A stretch of 64,000 bases of DNA. Origin: Rhodoglobus sp. Lineage in GTDB: Bacteria; Actinomycetota; Actinomycetes; Actinomycetales; Microbacteriaceae. The stretch is taken from contig JAODAV010000022.1 of NCBI GenBank assembly GCA_025463605.1, forward strand, positions 1 through 64,000, in the 5' to 3' direction. Positions 16,838 through 25,238 of the stretch are shown in pieces (position 1 is the first letter of the stretch; every line of letters begins with the position of its first letter). A program made the translations under genes and the position numbers. The notes under the pieces were generated by a model that saw only the letters and a program-made list of their open reading frames with translations, was not told the DNA's origin and ran no database searches.

Positions 16838-18214
16838 ATGGCTATAGCCACGATCAACCCCACCACCGGCTCCACCGAGCAGACCTTCGAGGCTCACGAC
16901 GCAGCCGAGGTGGAGCGCCGTATCGCCGAGGCGCAGGCGGCATTCGTCGCCCTCAAGTCGACGACCTACGCGCAGCGCGGTGAGTGGATGCGCGCGACAG
17001 CCGAGATCCTCGAGGCGGAAGTCGACGACGTCGCCCGAATGGTCACGATCGAGATGGGCAAGCCGCTCGGGCAGTCGAAGGGCGAAGTTCTCAAATGCGC
17101 CAAGAACATGCGCTTCTACGCCGACCACGCCGAGGAGTTCCTCGCCGATGAGAAGCTCGATGACCCCTCCTCGGTCAACGCGTCGAGCGCCTGGACCCGG
17201 TACGAGCCCCTCGGCGTCGTGCTCGCGGTCATGCCCTGGAACTACCCGCTCTGGCAGGTCGTGCGTTTCGCGGCCCCCGCGCTCATGGCCGGCAACACGG
17301 GTCTTCTCAAGCACGCGTCAAACGTGCCACAGTCGGCGCTGTACCTCGACACGGTCTTCGAGCGCGGCGGCTTCCCCGTCGGCTCGTTCCGCACCCTCCT
17401 CATCGGCTCGCGCGAGGTCGCGGCGGTCATCGAGGACTCGAGGGTCAAGGCCGTGACGCTCACCGGTTCTGAGCCTGCGGGCCGGTCGGTCGCATCCATC
17501 GCCGGCGCAGCCATCAAGAAGGCCGTGCTCGAGCTCGGCGGCTCAGACCCGTTCATCGTCATGCCCAGCGCCGACCTGGAGAAGGCCGCCGAGACTGCCG
17601 TCAAAGCGCGCACCTCCAACAACGGACAGTCGTGCATCGCCGGCAAGAGGTTCCTTGCCCACACGGACATCTACGACGAGTTCGCTCGCCTGTTCGCCGA
17701 GAAGATGGCGGCGTTGAAAGTTGGCGACCCGCTGGATGATGCGACCGAGGTCGGTCCGCTTGCCACCGAGTCCGGGCGCGATGAGCTGGCCGAGCTCGTC
17801 GACGACGCCGTCGCCAAGGGCGCTACGGTGCTCACCGGCGGAACGGCCCCCGACCGCCCCGGTTTCTTCTACGAGCCCACAGTCGTCTCGGGACTCACCG
17901 ACGACATGCGTCTCGTCATGGAGGAGGCCTTCGGACCGGTCGCGACGCTCTACCGCGTGGCCGACCGCGAGGAGGCACTCAAGATCGCCAACCAGACCAC
18001 GTTCGGATTGAGTTCCGCGGTGTGGACCAACGACGCCGACGACGAGGCCTTCTTCGTGAAGTCGCTCGACGCGGGCGCCGTCTTCATCAACGGCATGACG
18101 GTCTCCTACCCCGAGCTGCCGTTCGGCGGCATCAAGGACTCCGGCTACGGTCGCGAGCTTGCAGCCCCGGGCATCCGCGAGTTCTGCAACCTCAAGACGG
18201 TCTGGAAGGGCTGA
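16838..18214 (+). CDS. NAD(P)-dependent aldehyde dehydrogenase (succinate-semialdehyde dehydrogenase-like)
   Basis: 458 aa, full-length ALDH fold. The PWNYPLWQ cofactor segment, general base Glu in LELGGSDPF and catalytic Cys in NGQSCIAGKRF are all present. The short N-terminus and overall length match the GabD2/succinate-semialdehyde group, though short-chain semialdehydes in general are possible. An AAAGG ribosome site precedes the ATG. It follows the GntR gene by 49 bases and is convergent with the second M24 hydrolase gene (stop adjacent to stop). Probably oxidises the semialdehyde produced by the island's dehydrogenases. Confidence 0.87.
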   Translation: MAIATINPTTGSTEQTFEAHDAAEVERRIAEAQAAFVALKSTTYAQRGEWMRATAEILEAEVDDVARMVTIEMGKPLGQSKGEVLKCAKNMRFYADHAEEFLADEKLDDPSSVNASSAWTRYEPLGVVLAVMPWNYPLWQVVRFAAPALMAGNTGLLKHASNVPQSALYLDTVFERGGFPVGSFRTLLIGSREVAAVIEDSRVKAVTLTGSEPAGRSVASIAGAAIKKAVLELGGSDPFIVMPSADLEKAAETAVKARTSNNGQSCIAGKRFLAHTDIYDEFARLFAEKMAALKVGDPLDDATEVGPLATESGRDELAELVDDAVAKGATVLTGGTAPDRPGFFYEPTVVSGLTDDMRLVMEEAFGPVATLYRVADREEALKIANQTTFGLSSAVWTNDADDEAFFVKSLDAGAVFINGMTVSYPELPFGGIKDSGYGRELAAPGIREFCNLKTVWKG

Positions 18215-19459
18215 CTAGTACTCGTTGGCGACGAACAGTTCCTGCGCCGGGAACTTGGTGAGCACGACGGGACCGTCGTCGGTGACGACGATCTCCTCCT
18301 CGATGCGCGCCGCCGAGATGCCGTCGGATGCCGGGCAGTAGGTCTCGAGGGCGAACACCATGCCGGCCTGGAGCTCGACCGGGTTCTCCATGCTGTTGAG
18401 GCGGGAGATGATGGGCCGCTCGTGCAGGCCGAGGCCGAGGCCGTGGGCGAACTGCAGGCCGAACGCCTCCATCTCGTTCTCGAACCCGAACTCGGTGGCT
18501 TTCGGCAGCAGGGCGGCGATCTGGTCGGTGCCCACTCCAGGGCGGATTGCCTGGATACCTCGATCCATCCATTCGCGCGCCTGCTTGTAGGCGTCGCGCT
18601 GGATCGTGGTGGCACTGCCGACCCCGAAGGTGCGGTAGTAGCACGTGCGGTAGCCGTTGAAGGAATGGATGATGTCGAAGAAGGCTTGGTCGCCAGGGCG
18701 GATGATGCGGTCGGTGAAGTTGTGCGGGTGCGGGTTGCACCGCTCCCCCGAGATCGCGTTGACGGCTTCGACCTGGTCGGAGCCCAGCTCGTAGAGCCGC
18801 TTGTTGGCCAGCGCCACGATCTCGTTCTCCCGGATGCCCGGCTTGAGCACATCCACGATGTCCTGGTACACGCCGTCCACCATGGCTGCCGCCTGGTTGA
18901 GCAGGATGATCTCGTCCTGCGACTTGATCACCCGGGCATCCAGCATCGGCTGCTGAGCGTCGACCACGGTCAGGCCCTGGGCCTGCATCTCGAACAGGAA
19001 CGGCGGCTCGACGATGTCGATGCCGACAGGAGCGTCGGCGACCCCGGCCTCCACGAGGAGCGACTTGATCTCGGTGACGGCCGCGCGCATGAGTCCGGCA
19101 TCCGGGGCAACTGCGCCGCGGAAGCCGAGGAACCCGGCACGCCAGTTCTCGTCGGGTAGCCACTTCGAGTACAGCTTGTGGTGCTTGACCGCCGAGCCGA
19201 AGTCCCACAGCACCGGCTCACGGTCGCGAGTCAGCAACGCGTAGCGGATCATCTTGTCGCCCAGCGCGCCACCGATCCAGGTGGAGGTCGTGTAGCGGAT
19301 GTTGTAGAAGTCGAACAGCAGGAACGCGCCGCATTCGCTCGCTTCGAGCGCCGCCTTCGCCCGGTCGAGGCGGTAGTTGCGCAGCCGGTCGAAGTCGACC
19401 CGCTCCTCGTAGTCGACCCCCATATGACCGGGCGCGGAGAGGGGGCGGGGTGAGGTCAT
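18215..19459 (-). CDS. M24-fold (pita-bread) hydrolase with Cys at a metal-ligand position, copy B
   Basis: 414 aa paralogue of copy A; the two align closely in the catalytic domain (INAISGERC, PHPH, DRIIRPGD blocks are shared). Asp262, His339, Glu372 and Glu387/388 keep the ligand pattern; Cys273 (GYRTCYYRTF) replaces the second Asp exactly 11 residues after the first. It lacks copy A's insertion (about 100-130) and its C-terminal tail. The start at 19459 (MTSPRP) has GGAG upstream; the ATG eight codons earlier does not. Transcribed toward the aldehyde dehydrogenase gene, with its own promoter region. Confidence 0.8.
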   Translation of the reverse strand: MTSPRPLSAPGHMGVDYEERVDFDRLRNYRLDRAKAALEASECGAFLLFDFYNIRYTTSTWIGGALGDKMIRYALLTRDREPVLWDFGSAVKHHKLYSKWLPDENWRAGFLGFRGAVAPDAGLMRAAVTEIKSLLVEAGVADAPVGIDIVEPPFLFEMQAQGLTVVDAQQPMLDARVIKSQDEIILLNQAAAMVDGVYQDIVDVLKPGIRENEIVALANKRLYELGSDQVEAVNAISGERCNPHPHNFTDRIIRPGDQAFFDIIHSFNGYRTCYYRTFGVGSATTIQRDAYKQAREWMDRGIQAIRPGVGTDQIAALLPKATEFGFENEMEAFGLQFAHGLGLGLHERPIISRLNSMENPVELQAGMVFALETYCPASDGISAARIEEEIVVTDDGPVVLTKFPAQELFVANEY

Positions 19460-19577
19460 GCGAGGGGCTCCGTTCGACAACAACGACGTCGTGGCTGAAC
19501 AGTTCGCACCGGAATACCCCGTGAGCTGCCGTTCTACCGCCTCAAGTGTATAGCGTGACTGAACGAAATGTGCACCG

Positions 19578-20591
19578 TTACTTCTTTGCGGCGCGCAACC
19601 TGGAGATCTCGTACAGGGTCACGCTCGCCGCGATGCCCGCGTTGAGCGACTCGGTTCCGGAGTTGATGGGGATCGAGACGACCGCGTCGCAGTTCTCGGT
19701 GACGAGCCGCGACAGGCCCTTGCCCTCGCTGCCCACCACCACGAGCACGGGTTCTTTCGCGAGCTGCAGGTCAGGCAGCGACACGTCGCCTCCCCCGTCG
19801 AGCCCGAGCACGAAAACACCCCGCTCTTTGAACGCCTTGATGGTCTGCGTGAGGTTGGTCGCCATGGCGACGGGCGTGCGTGCCGCGGCACCGGCCGAGG
19901 TCTTCCATGCGGATGCCGTGAGCCCGACCGAGCGCCGCTGCGGCACGATCACGCCCTGGCCTCCGAACGCGGCGACCGACCGGATGATCGCGCCGAGGTT
20001 GCGCGGATCGGTGACCCCGTCGAGCGCGACGAGCAGGGGTACCTGCCCTCGCGAGATCACCTTGTCGAGCAACTCGATGGGGTGCGCGTACTCGTACGGC
20101 GGAACCTTCAGCGCGACGCCCTGGTGCACCGAGTCGAAACCCGCGAGGCGGTCGAGCTCGGGACGCATGACTTCGAGGATGGGGATGCCACGGCTCGTGG
20201 CGAGCTGCAGGATCTCTTTCACGCGGTCGTCGAACTCGATGCGAGCCGCCATGTAGAGGGTCGTCGCGGGAATCTTGGCGCGCAGCGCCTCGAGCACCGA
20301 GTTGCGGCCGGTGACCATTTCGCTGTCGTCCGACGACTTGGCGCGACGCTGCGGCCGCTGCGCCGACGGGTCGGCGGAGTTGTTCGACTTCTTGCGCCCG
20401 CCCGCCGAGTTGTCGTAGCGCTCGGCCGCGGCCTTGCGCTTGCCCGCGGGATGGTACGGACGGTCTTCGGCCTTGGGCGTGGGCTTCTTGCCCTCGAGCG
20501 CCTGCCGCCCCTGCCCGCCGGAACCGACTTGCGGTCCTTTGCGCGTCTTGCGCACCGCGCCCGCACGGGGCTTGTTGCCTGGGCTTTTCAT
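19578..20591 (-). CDS. rlmB: 23S rRNA 2'-O-ribose methyltransferase RlmB (TrmH/SPOUT family)
   Basis: 337 aa. A basic, Lys/Arg-rich N-terminal tail of about 85 residues, common in actinobacterial homologues, precedes a substrate-binding domain (GRNSVLEAL) and a SPOUT catalytic domain. SPOUT motifs 1-3 are DPRNLGAIIRS, VVVGSEGKGLSRL and IPINSGTESLNAGIAAS. It methylates G2251-equivalent ribose in 23S rRNA; the TrmH family also contains tRNA methyltransferases. The start overlaps the cysS stop as ATGA, an arrangement conserved in many actinobacteria. Confidence 0.92.
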   Translation of the reverse strand: MKSPGNKPRAGAVRKTRKGPQVGSGGQGRQALEGKKPTPKAEDRPYHPAGKRKAAAERYDNSAGGRKKSNNSADPSAQRPQRRAKSSDDSEMVTGRNSVLEALRAKIPATTLYMAARIEFDDRVKEILQLATSRGIPILEVMRPELDRLAGFDSVHQGVALKVPPYEYAHPIELLDKVISRGQVPLLVALDGVTDPRNLGAIIRSVAAFGGQGVIVPQRRSVGLTASAWKTSAGAAARTPVAMATNLTQTIKAFKERGVFVLGLDGGGDVSLPDLQLAKEPVLVVVGSEGKGLSRLVTENCDAVVSIPINSGTESLNAGIAASVTLYEISRLRAAKK

Positions 20592-21994
20592 GTGACGCTC
20601 CAATGTGATCCGGTCGGGCCGTCTTCGACCGTGATTCCTGCAGCAGCAAGTTCATCACGGATCCGGTCCGCCGTCGCGAAGTCCTTCGCCGCACGCGCGG
20701 CGTTGCGGTCGGAGATGAGGGTCTCGACGAGGGATGCGAGCGCTCGTTCGGTGGGGGCGGATGCGGCGGTGCGCCACTCGGGAGCGAGCGGGTTGAAGCC
20801 CAGCACTTCCGTCATCGCCCACACGCTTGCGGCGATGTCTTCGGCCAGTCCGCCACGATCGAGCTCCGCGTTGCCGGCCCGCACCGCGTCGTGCAGTACC
20901 GCGAGCGCGCGCGGCACATTGAGGTCGTCATCCATCGCGTCGGCGAATTCGGTGGGCGGAACCGACCCCGTCGGCACGCCGCCCGCGCGATCGACCGCGC
21001 GACGCAGGAACGTCTCGATGCGATCGAGCGCCGCCTCCGCCTCGAGGAGGGAGCCGTCGTGGTAGTCGATCGTTGAACGGTAGTGAGCGGCGCCCAGGTA
21101 GTAGCGCACGACGATGGGCCGAGCCTGCTCGAGGAATTCGGCCGCGTAGATCGAGTTGCCCAGCGACTTCGACATCTTCTGGCCGTTCACGTTCACCAGC
21201 CCGTTGTGCACCCAGTACGTCGCGAAAGGGTCGCCGGCCGCGGTTGACTGCGCGAGTTCGTTCTCGTGGTGCGGGAAGCGCAAGTCGAGTCCGCCGCCGT
21301 GAATATCGAAGGCCGCACCGAGGTAGCGGCGCGACATCGCCGAGCACTCGATGTGCCATCCGGGCCGCCCGTCTCCCCACGGCGACGGCCACGCCGCCGA
21401 CTCTGGCTCGTCGGGCTTGTGCCCCTTCCACAGCGCGAAGTCGCGTGGGTCGCGTTTGGCGCGCGGGTCGGCGTCGCTGGCGGCTTCCATGTTGTCGGGC
21501 CTCTGCCGGGTCAGCTCTCCGTACGAAGGCCACGAGCCCGTGCCGAAGTACACATCGCCCGAGGCATCCGGCGCAGGATAGGCGTGCCCGGATTCGATGA
21601 GGCGCTCGATGAGCTCCCGCATCTCGGCGATGCTCGCGGTCGCGCGCGGTTCGTAGGTGGGGGACAGGATGCCCAGCCGCGTGTACCCCGACGTGAACTC
21701 GAGCTCGAACCGGTAGGCGAGGGCCCACCACTGCTCCGACGTGGCACCCTCGGAGGCGGAGGCAGCGAGGATCTTGTCGTCGATGTCGGTGACGTTGCGC
21801 ACGAGCGTGACGTCGAATCCGCGGTAGGTGAGCCAGCGGCGCCACAGGTCGTAGACGAGGGCGGAGCGCAAGTGGCCGATGTGCGGCGATGACTGCACGG
21901 TGGGTCCGCAGACGTACATGCCGACTTTGCCCGCTTCGAGCGGAACGAAATCGGCTACGGCCTGCGCCTTAGAGTCATAGAGCCGGACTGTCAC
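20588..21994 (-). CDS. cysS: Cysteinyl-tRNA synthetase
   Basis: 468 aa class I synthetase charging tRNA-Cys. The HIGH motif is in SSPHIGHLRSA, KMSKS in NGQKMSKSLGNS, and the zinc-binding Cys begins YVCGPTV. It is full length and carries the C-terminal DALR/anticodon region, which separates it from the shorter MshC ligase of mycothiol synthesis. GTG start. Part of the ispDF-cysS-rlmB block, nine bases downstream of ispDF. Confidence 0.95.
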   Translation of the reverse strand: MTVRLYDSKAQAVADFVPLEAGKVGMYVCGPTVQSSPHIGHLRSALVYDLWRRWLTYRGFDVTLVRNVTDIDDKILAASASEGATSEQWWALAYRFELEFTSGYTRLGILSPTYEPRATASIAEMRELIERLIESGHAYPAPDASGDVYFGTGSWPSYGELTRQRPDNMEAASDADPRAKRDPRDFALWKGHKPDEPESAAWPSPWGDGRPGWHIECSAMSRRYLGAAFDIHGGGLDLRFPHHENELAQSTAAGDPFATYWVHNGLVNVNGQKMSKSLGNSIYAAEFLEQARPIVVRYYLGAAHYRSTIDYHDGSLLEAEAALDRIETFLRRAVDRAGGVPTGSVPPTEFADAMDDDLNVPRALAVLHDAVRAGNAELDRGGLAEDIAASVWAMTEVLGFNPLAPEWRTAASAPTERALASLVETLISDRNAARAAKDFATADRIRDELAAAGITVEDGPTGSHWSVT

Positions 21995-22003
21995 CGGGCA
22001 AGT

Positions 22004-23194
22004 TTAGCGATCGGCGTGCACGAGAGCGGTTGCCATGACGGCCACACCTTCGCCGCGACCGGTGAATCCGAGGCCGTCGGTCGTCGTCGCCGACACGGTG
22101 ACCGGGGCTCCGACGAGGGACGTGAGATGGCTCTCGAGCTCCATGCGGCGTTCGCCGAGCCTCGGATGCTTCGCCACGAGCTGCACGGACACGTTGCCCA
22201 CCGCGTACCCCGCCCCGTTCACGAGCGCGATCGTCTCCGCGATGAAGACATCCCCGTGGGCGCCCTCGAACCGAGGATCGTCCGTGCCGAACCGCCCGCC
22301 GAGGTCGCCGAGCCCGGCGGCGGACAGCAGCGCATCGCAAATCGCGTGGCACATGGCGTCGCCGTCGGAGTGCCCCGCGAGCCCCACCTCGTCGGGCCAG
22401 TAGAGGCCGCCGAGCCAGAGCGGTTCGGCGGCGTCGTATGCGTGCACGTCGACGCCGAAGCCGGTGCGCGTGCTCGCGCCCAGGGTGAGCAGTTTCTCGG
22501 CTCGGCGCAGATCCCACGGCGTCGTGATCTTGAAGGCGCGAGCCTCACCGTCGACGACCGTCACGGTGTGCCCGGCCGCGGAGAACAGTGCGGCGTCGTC
22601 GGTGTACTCGACGGGCACGGCCCCGCTGGTCGCTGCGGCATATGCCTCAACGAGGTGCTGTCGCGGAAAACCCTGCGGCGTCTGCACGTGCACGAGATCA
22701 CTGCGGTCGACCGTCTCGACGACGGTTGCGGCATCCACCCGCTTGATGGTGTCGCTCACGGGCAGGGCCGGGATGACGCCACCACCCGTGCGCGTGACCT
22801 CGCGGGTGATGCGGTCGAAGAGCTCGAACGGCGTGAGCGCGCGCGCGGCATCGTGAACGAGAACGGTGAGGATGCCCGGCTCGAGTGCCGCGAGCCCGGC
22901 CGCGACCGACTTCTGCCGGGTGTCTCCGCCGGCAACGACGGTCACGTACTGCGGAGCGAGGCGCTGGCCGATCGAGGTCGCCTGCGCCAGGTGCGAAGCG
23001 GGCGCAACGATCACGACCTGCGCCTCTTCGATAGCGCCAAGAGCGCCCTCGATCGAGTGTTCGAGGATCGTCTTGCCGCGCAACGGCACGAACGCTTTCG
23101 GCCCGTTTTCGCCGAGGCGCGCGCCGCTTCCCGCGGCGACGATGATCACCGCAACGGTCGGGCGCTCAGGCAGCCGGCCCTCGGGCTCGGTCAC
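22004..23194 (-). CDS. ispDF: Bifunctional IspD-IspF isoprenoid synthesis enzyme
   Basis: 396 aa fusion of two non-mevalonate (MEP) pathway enzymes. Residues about 10-235 are IspD (cytidylyltransferase; AAGSGARLGENGPKAF, VLVHDAARALTP). Residues about 240-396 are IspF (MECDP synthase; GFGVDVHAY metal ligands, GLAGHSDGDAMCHAICDAL, FGTDDPRFEGA). It skips only IspE in the pathway. The two are separate in many bacteria. GTG start; 21 bases downstream of carD on the same strand. Confidence 0.95.
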   Translation of the reverse strand: MTEPEGRLPERPTVAVIIVAAGSGARLGENGPKAFVPLRGKTILEHSIEGALGAIEEAQVVIVAPASHLAQATSIGQRLAPQYVTVVAGGDTRQKSVAAGLAALEPGILTVLVHDAARALTPFELFDRITREVTRTGGGVIPALPVSDTIKRVDAATVVETVDRSDLVHVQTPQGFPRQHLVEAYAAATSGAVPVEYTDDAALFSAAGHTVTVVDGEARAFKITTPWDLRRAEKLLTLGASTRTGFGVDVHAYDAAEPLWLGGLYWPDEVGLAGHSDGDAMCHAICDALLSAAGLGDLGGRFGTDDPRFEGAHGDVFIAETIALVNGAGYAVGNVSVQLVAKHPRLGERRMELESHLTSLVGAPVTVSATTTDGLGFTGRGEGVAVMATALVHADR

Positions 23195-23215
23195 GGGCTC
23201 GATGACCGGCGGTCG

Positions 23216-23698
23216 CTAGGAAGCCAGAACCTCGTCGAGGACGGTTGAGGCCTTCTCTTCGTCAGTCTTCTCTGCAAGCGCGAGCTCGGAGATGAGGATC
23301 TGGCGCGCCTTGGCGAGCATGCGCTTCTCGCCGGCGGAGAGACCGCGATCCTGGTCGCGGCGCCACAGGTCGCGAACGACTTCGGAAACCTTGATGACAT
23401 CGCCCGACGCGAGCTTCTCGAGGTTGGCCTTGTAGCGGCGGCTCCAGTTGGTGGGCTCTTCCGTGAAGGGGGCGCGCAGCACCTCGAAGACCTTGTCGAG
23501 GCCCTCTTTGCCGATCACGTCGCGAACACCCACGAGGTCGACATTCTCAGCCGGCACCTCGATGGTCAGATCGCCCTGAGTGACCCGCAGTTTGAGGTAC
23601 AGCTTCTCCTCGCCCTTGACGATTCTGGTCTTCACCTCGGAGATGGTTGCTGCACCGTGATGGGGATAAACGACAGTCTCGCCGACCTCAAACAACAT
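23216..23698 (-). CDS. carD: CarD-family RNA polymerase-binding transcription regulator
   Basis: 160 aa. The N-terminal RNAP-interacting domain ([17 protein letters not shown]) binds the polymerase beta subunit, and the helical C-terminal domain touches the promoter upstream of -10 to stabilise open complexes at rRNA and housekeeping promoters. The start MLFEVG at 23698 matches the family; AAAGGA lies 10 bases upstream. First gene of carD-ispDF-cysS-rlmB. A TAAGGC/GCCTTA palindrome overlaps its likely promoter. Confidence 0.93.
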   Translation of the reverse strand: MLFEVGETVVYPHHGAATISEVKTRIVKGEEKLYLKLRVTQGDLTIEVPAENVDLVGVRDVIGKEGLDKVFEVLRAPFTEEPTNWSRRYKANLEKLASGDVIKVSEVVRDLWRRDQDRGLSAGEKRMLAKARQILISELALAEKTDEEKASTVLDEVLAS

Positions 23699-23747
23699 GA
23701 ATGGGGGTCCTTTCGAAGACACCTAGTTTACCACAGCGGTTTCGCGG

Positions 23748-23761
23748 TAAGGCTTGCCTTA
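23748..23761. promoter_or_regulatory. Palindrome TAAGGCTTGCCTTA, DtxR/IdeR-like box
   Basis: Six-base arms with a TT centre, between carD (minus) and a lipoprotein gene (plus). It resembles actinobacterial iron boxes, and its GGTAAGGC half is typical. It overlaps the -35 region of a plausible carD promoter (-10 TAAACT near 23728) and is about 40 bases upstream of the lipoprotein start. Which gene it controls, if any, is not clear. Confidence 0.4.
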
Positions 23762-23798
23762 GTCCGCCGGCGGTCGGCGGGCTGGATAGGATGTCACC

Positions 23799-24296
23799 GT
23801 GAGACGCACATTCACCGCGCGAGCCGCAGCATCCGTCATTCTGGCCGGCGCCCTGCTCCTGGCAACCTCGGGCTGCACATTCATCTCGACTCAGGCGACC
23901 CTCATCCAGTACGACCCCAGCGACGGTGTCGGCGCCAACATCGGCAACGTTCAGGTGCGCAACGTGTTCGGTCTCATCGGTGAAGACGGGCGCGCGGTGA
24001 GCCTCGTCGTGACGCTCGTGAACTCGGGCTCGCGCAGTGCATCGGTGAAGCTCCAGTACGAGACCGACGGCGAGAAGTCCACCGTCACGAAACCGGTGAA
24101 CGCGAACTCGGTCGCCACCTACGGCACCACCCCCGACGAAGACCAGATCATCATTCTCAACCCCGGCGTCAAGGCCGGCCAACTGCTGCCCGTCTACGTG
24201 CAGTACGGCGACCACGAGGGCAAGCAGCTCATGGTTCCGATCCTCGAGTCAACGGGCGACTACGAAGAGCTCGCACCGCCGGAGATCGAGCGCTAG
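23799..24296 (+). CDS. Predicted lipoprotein of unknown function
   Basis: 165 aa. Basic N-terminus, hydrophobic core and lipobox LATSGC (Cys about residue 27), so it is a membrane-anchored surface protein. The mature part is a single beta-rich domain (EDGRAVSLVVTLVNSGSRSA) with no catalytic motif; it is reminiscent of the DUF4352/immunoglobulin-like lipoproteins found beside phosphate or copper genes in actinobacteria, but no function can be given. GTG start at 23799, divergent from carD. Confidence 0.75.
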   Translation: MRRTFTARAAASVILAGALLLATSGCTFISTQATLIQYDPSDGVGANIGNVQVRNVFGLIGEDGRAVSLVVTLVNSGSRSASVKLQYETDGEKSTVTKPVNANSVATYGTTPDEDQIIILNPGVKAGQLLPVYVQYGDHEGKQLMVPILESTGDYEELAPPEIER

Positions 24297-24384
24297 GTCG
24301 CTTCGCCCGCGCTTGGCGGGCCGTCCCGCCGGCCACCCGCCCGCTACCCGCACGAGCCGGGGCATCACGGCATAGTTCCCCGCG

Positions 24385-24468
24385 CCCCCGTCACAGACTC
24401 CCGTGGATACGGACGTTCGTAAGGTGTCCTTACCGATGTCCGTACTTACGGGAGTCTGTTGAGACGGG
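24385..24468. repeat. Triple nested inverted repeat between convergent genes
   Basis: Three concentric paired arms: ACAGACTCCCGT (24393-24404) with ACGGGAGTCTGT (24448-24459); TACGGAC (24408-24414) with GTCCGTA (24438-24444); TAAGG (24420-24424) with CCTTA (24428-24432) around a TGT loop. Flanking CCCGTC/GACGGG can extend the stem. It lies between the 3-prime ends of the lipoprotein gene and regX3. A two-way terminator is the simplest reading; a mobile palindromic unit is the alternative. Confidence 0.7.
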
Positions 24469-24557
24469 AGCCGCCGCGGAAGTCGCGCGGCATATCGACT
24501 CGCTCGCCCGGCTGGCAGCGCCCCCCGCGGAACGCGCGGAGCGAACGAGCCGCGGCC

Positions 24558-25238
24558 CTACGCTTCGAACCGGTACCCGAGACCGCGCACCGTCACGAGC
24601 ATCGTCGGCTCCGACGGCACCTTCTCAATTTTCGAGCGGATGCGCTTGATGTGCACGTCGAGGGTCTTCGTGTCCCCGAAGTAATCGGCGCCCCACACCC
24701 GGTCGATGAGCTGGCCACGCGTCAGCACCCGGCCCGCGTTGCGCAGCAGCAGTTCGAGCAACTCGAACTCTTTGAGGGGCATTGCGGTCTCCCGCCCATC
24801 CACCGACACGGTGTGGCGCTCGACGTCCATGCGCACCGAACCGGCCTCGAGAATCGCCATCGAATCGTCGTCGGTCTCCACCCGGCGGCGAAGCACGGCC
24901 CGGATGCGCGCGAGCAGTTCCCGAGTCGAGTAAGGCTTGGTGACGTAGTCGTCGGCACCCAGCTCGAGCCCGACCACGATGTCGACCTCGCTGTCTTTCG
25001 CCGTGAGCATGATGATCGGAACGGACGAGCGCGTGCGCAGCTCCCGGCACACTTCCGTGCCCGACAACCCCGGAAGCATGAGGTCGAGCAGCACGAGGTC
25101 GGCACCGTTGCGTTCGAACTCGCTGACCGCGGTGAGACCGTCGGCGGCGATCGAGGTCTCGTAGCCTTCGCGACCGAGCAGGAACGCGAGCGGTTCGCTG
25201 AGCGACTGCTCGTCTTCGACGATGAGGATTCGGGTCAT
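24558..25238 (-). CDS. regX3: Response regulator RegX3 (OmpR/PhoB family), phosphate control
   Basis: 226 aa. Receiver domain with acidic pocket (VEDE), phospho-acceptor Asp52 (LVLLDLMLPG) and Lys in VTKPYS; C-terminal winged helix (residues about 130-226) ending GLGYRFEA. Phosphorylated by SenX3 under phosphate limitation, it activates pst and other Pho genes through direct-repeat boxes, which occur in this window upstream of pstS. The start at 25238 is fixed by the MTRILIVEDE N-terminus. Overlaps senX3 by four bases (ATGA). Confidence 0.93.
   Translation of the reverse strand: MTRILIVEDEQSLSEPLAFLLGREGYETSIAADGLTAVSEFERNGADLVLLDLMLPGLSGTEVCRELRTRSSVPIIMLTAKDSEVDIVVGLELGADDYVTKPYSTRELLARIRAVLRRRVETDDDSMAILEAGSVRMDVERHTVSVDGRETAMPLKEFELLELLLRNAGRVLTRGQLIDRVWGADYFGDTKTLDVHIKRIRSKIEKVPSEPTMLVTVRGLGYRFEA

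Noticed and set aside
20588-21994. MshC cysteine ligase instead of CysS
   Set aside because: Length 468 aa with a full anticodon-binding region and the rlmB-ispDF context favour CysS.
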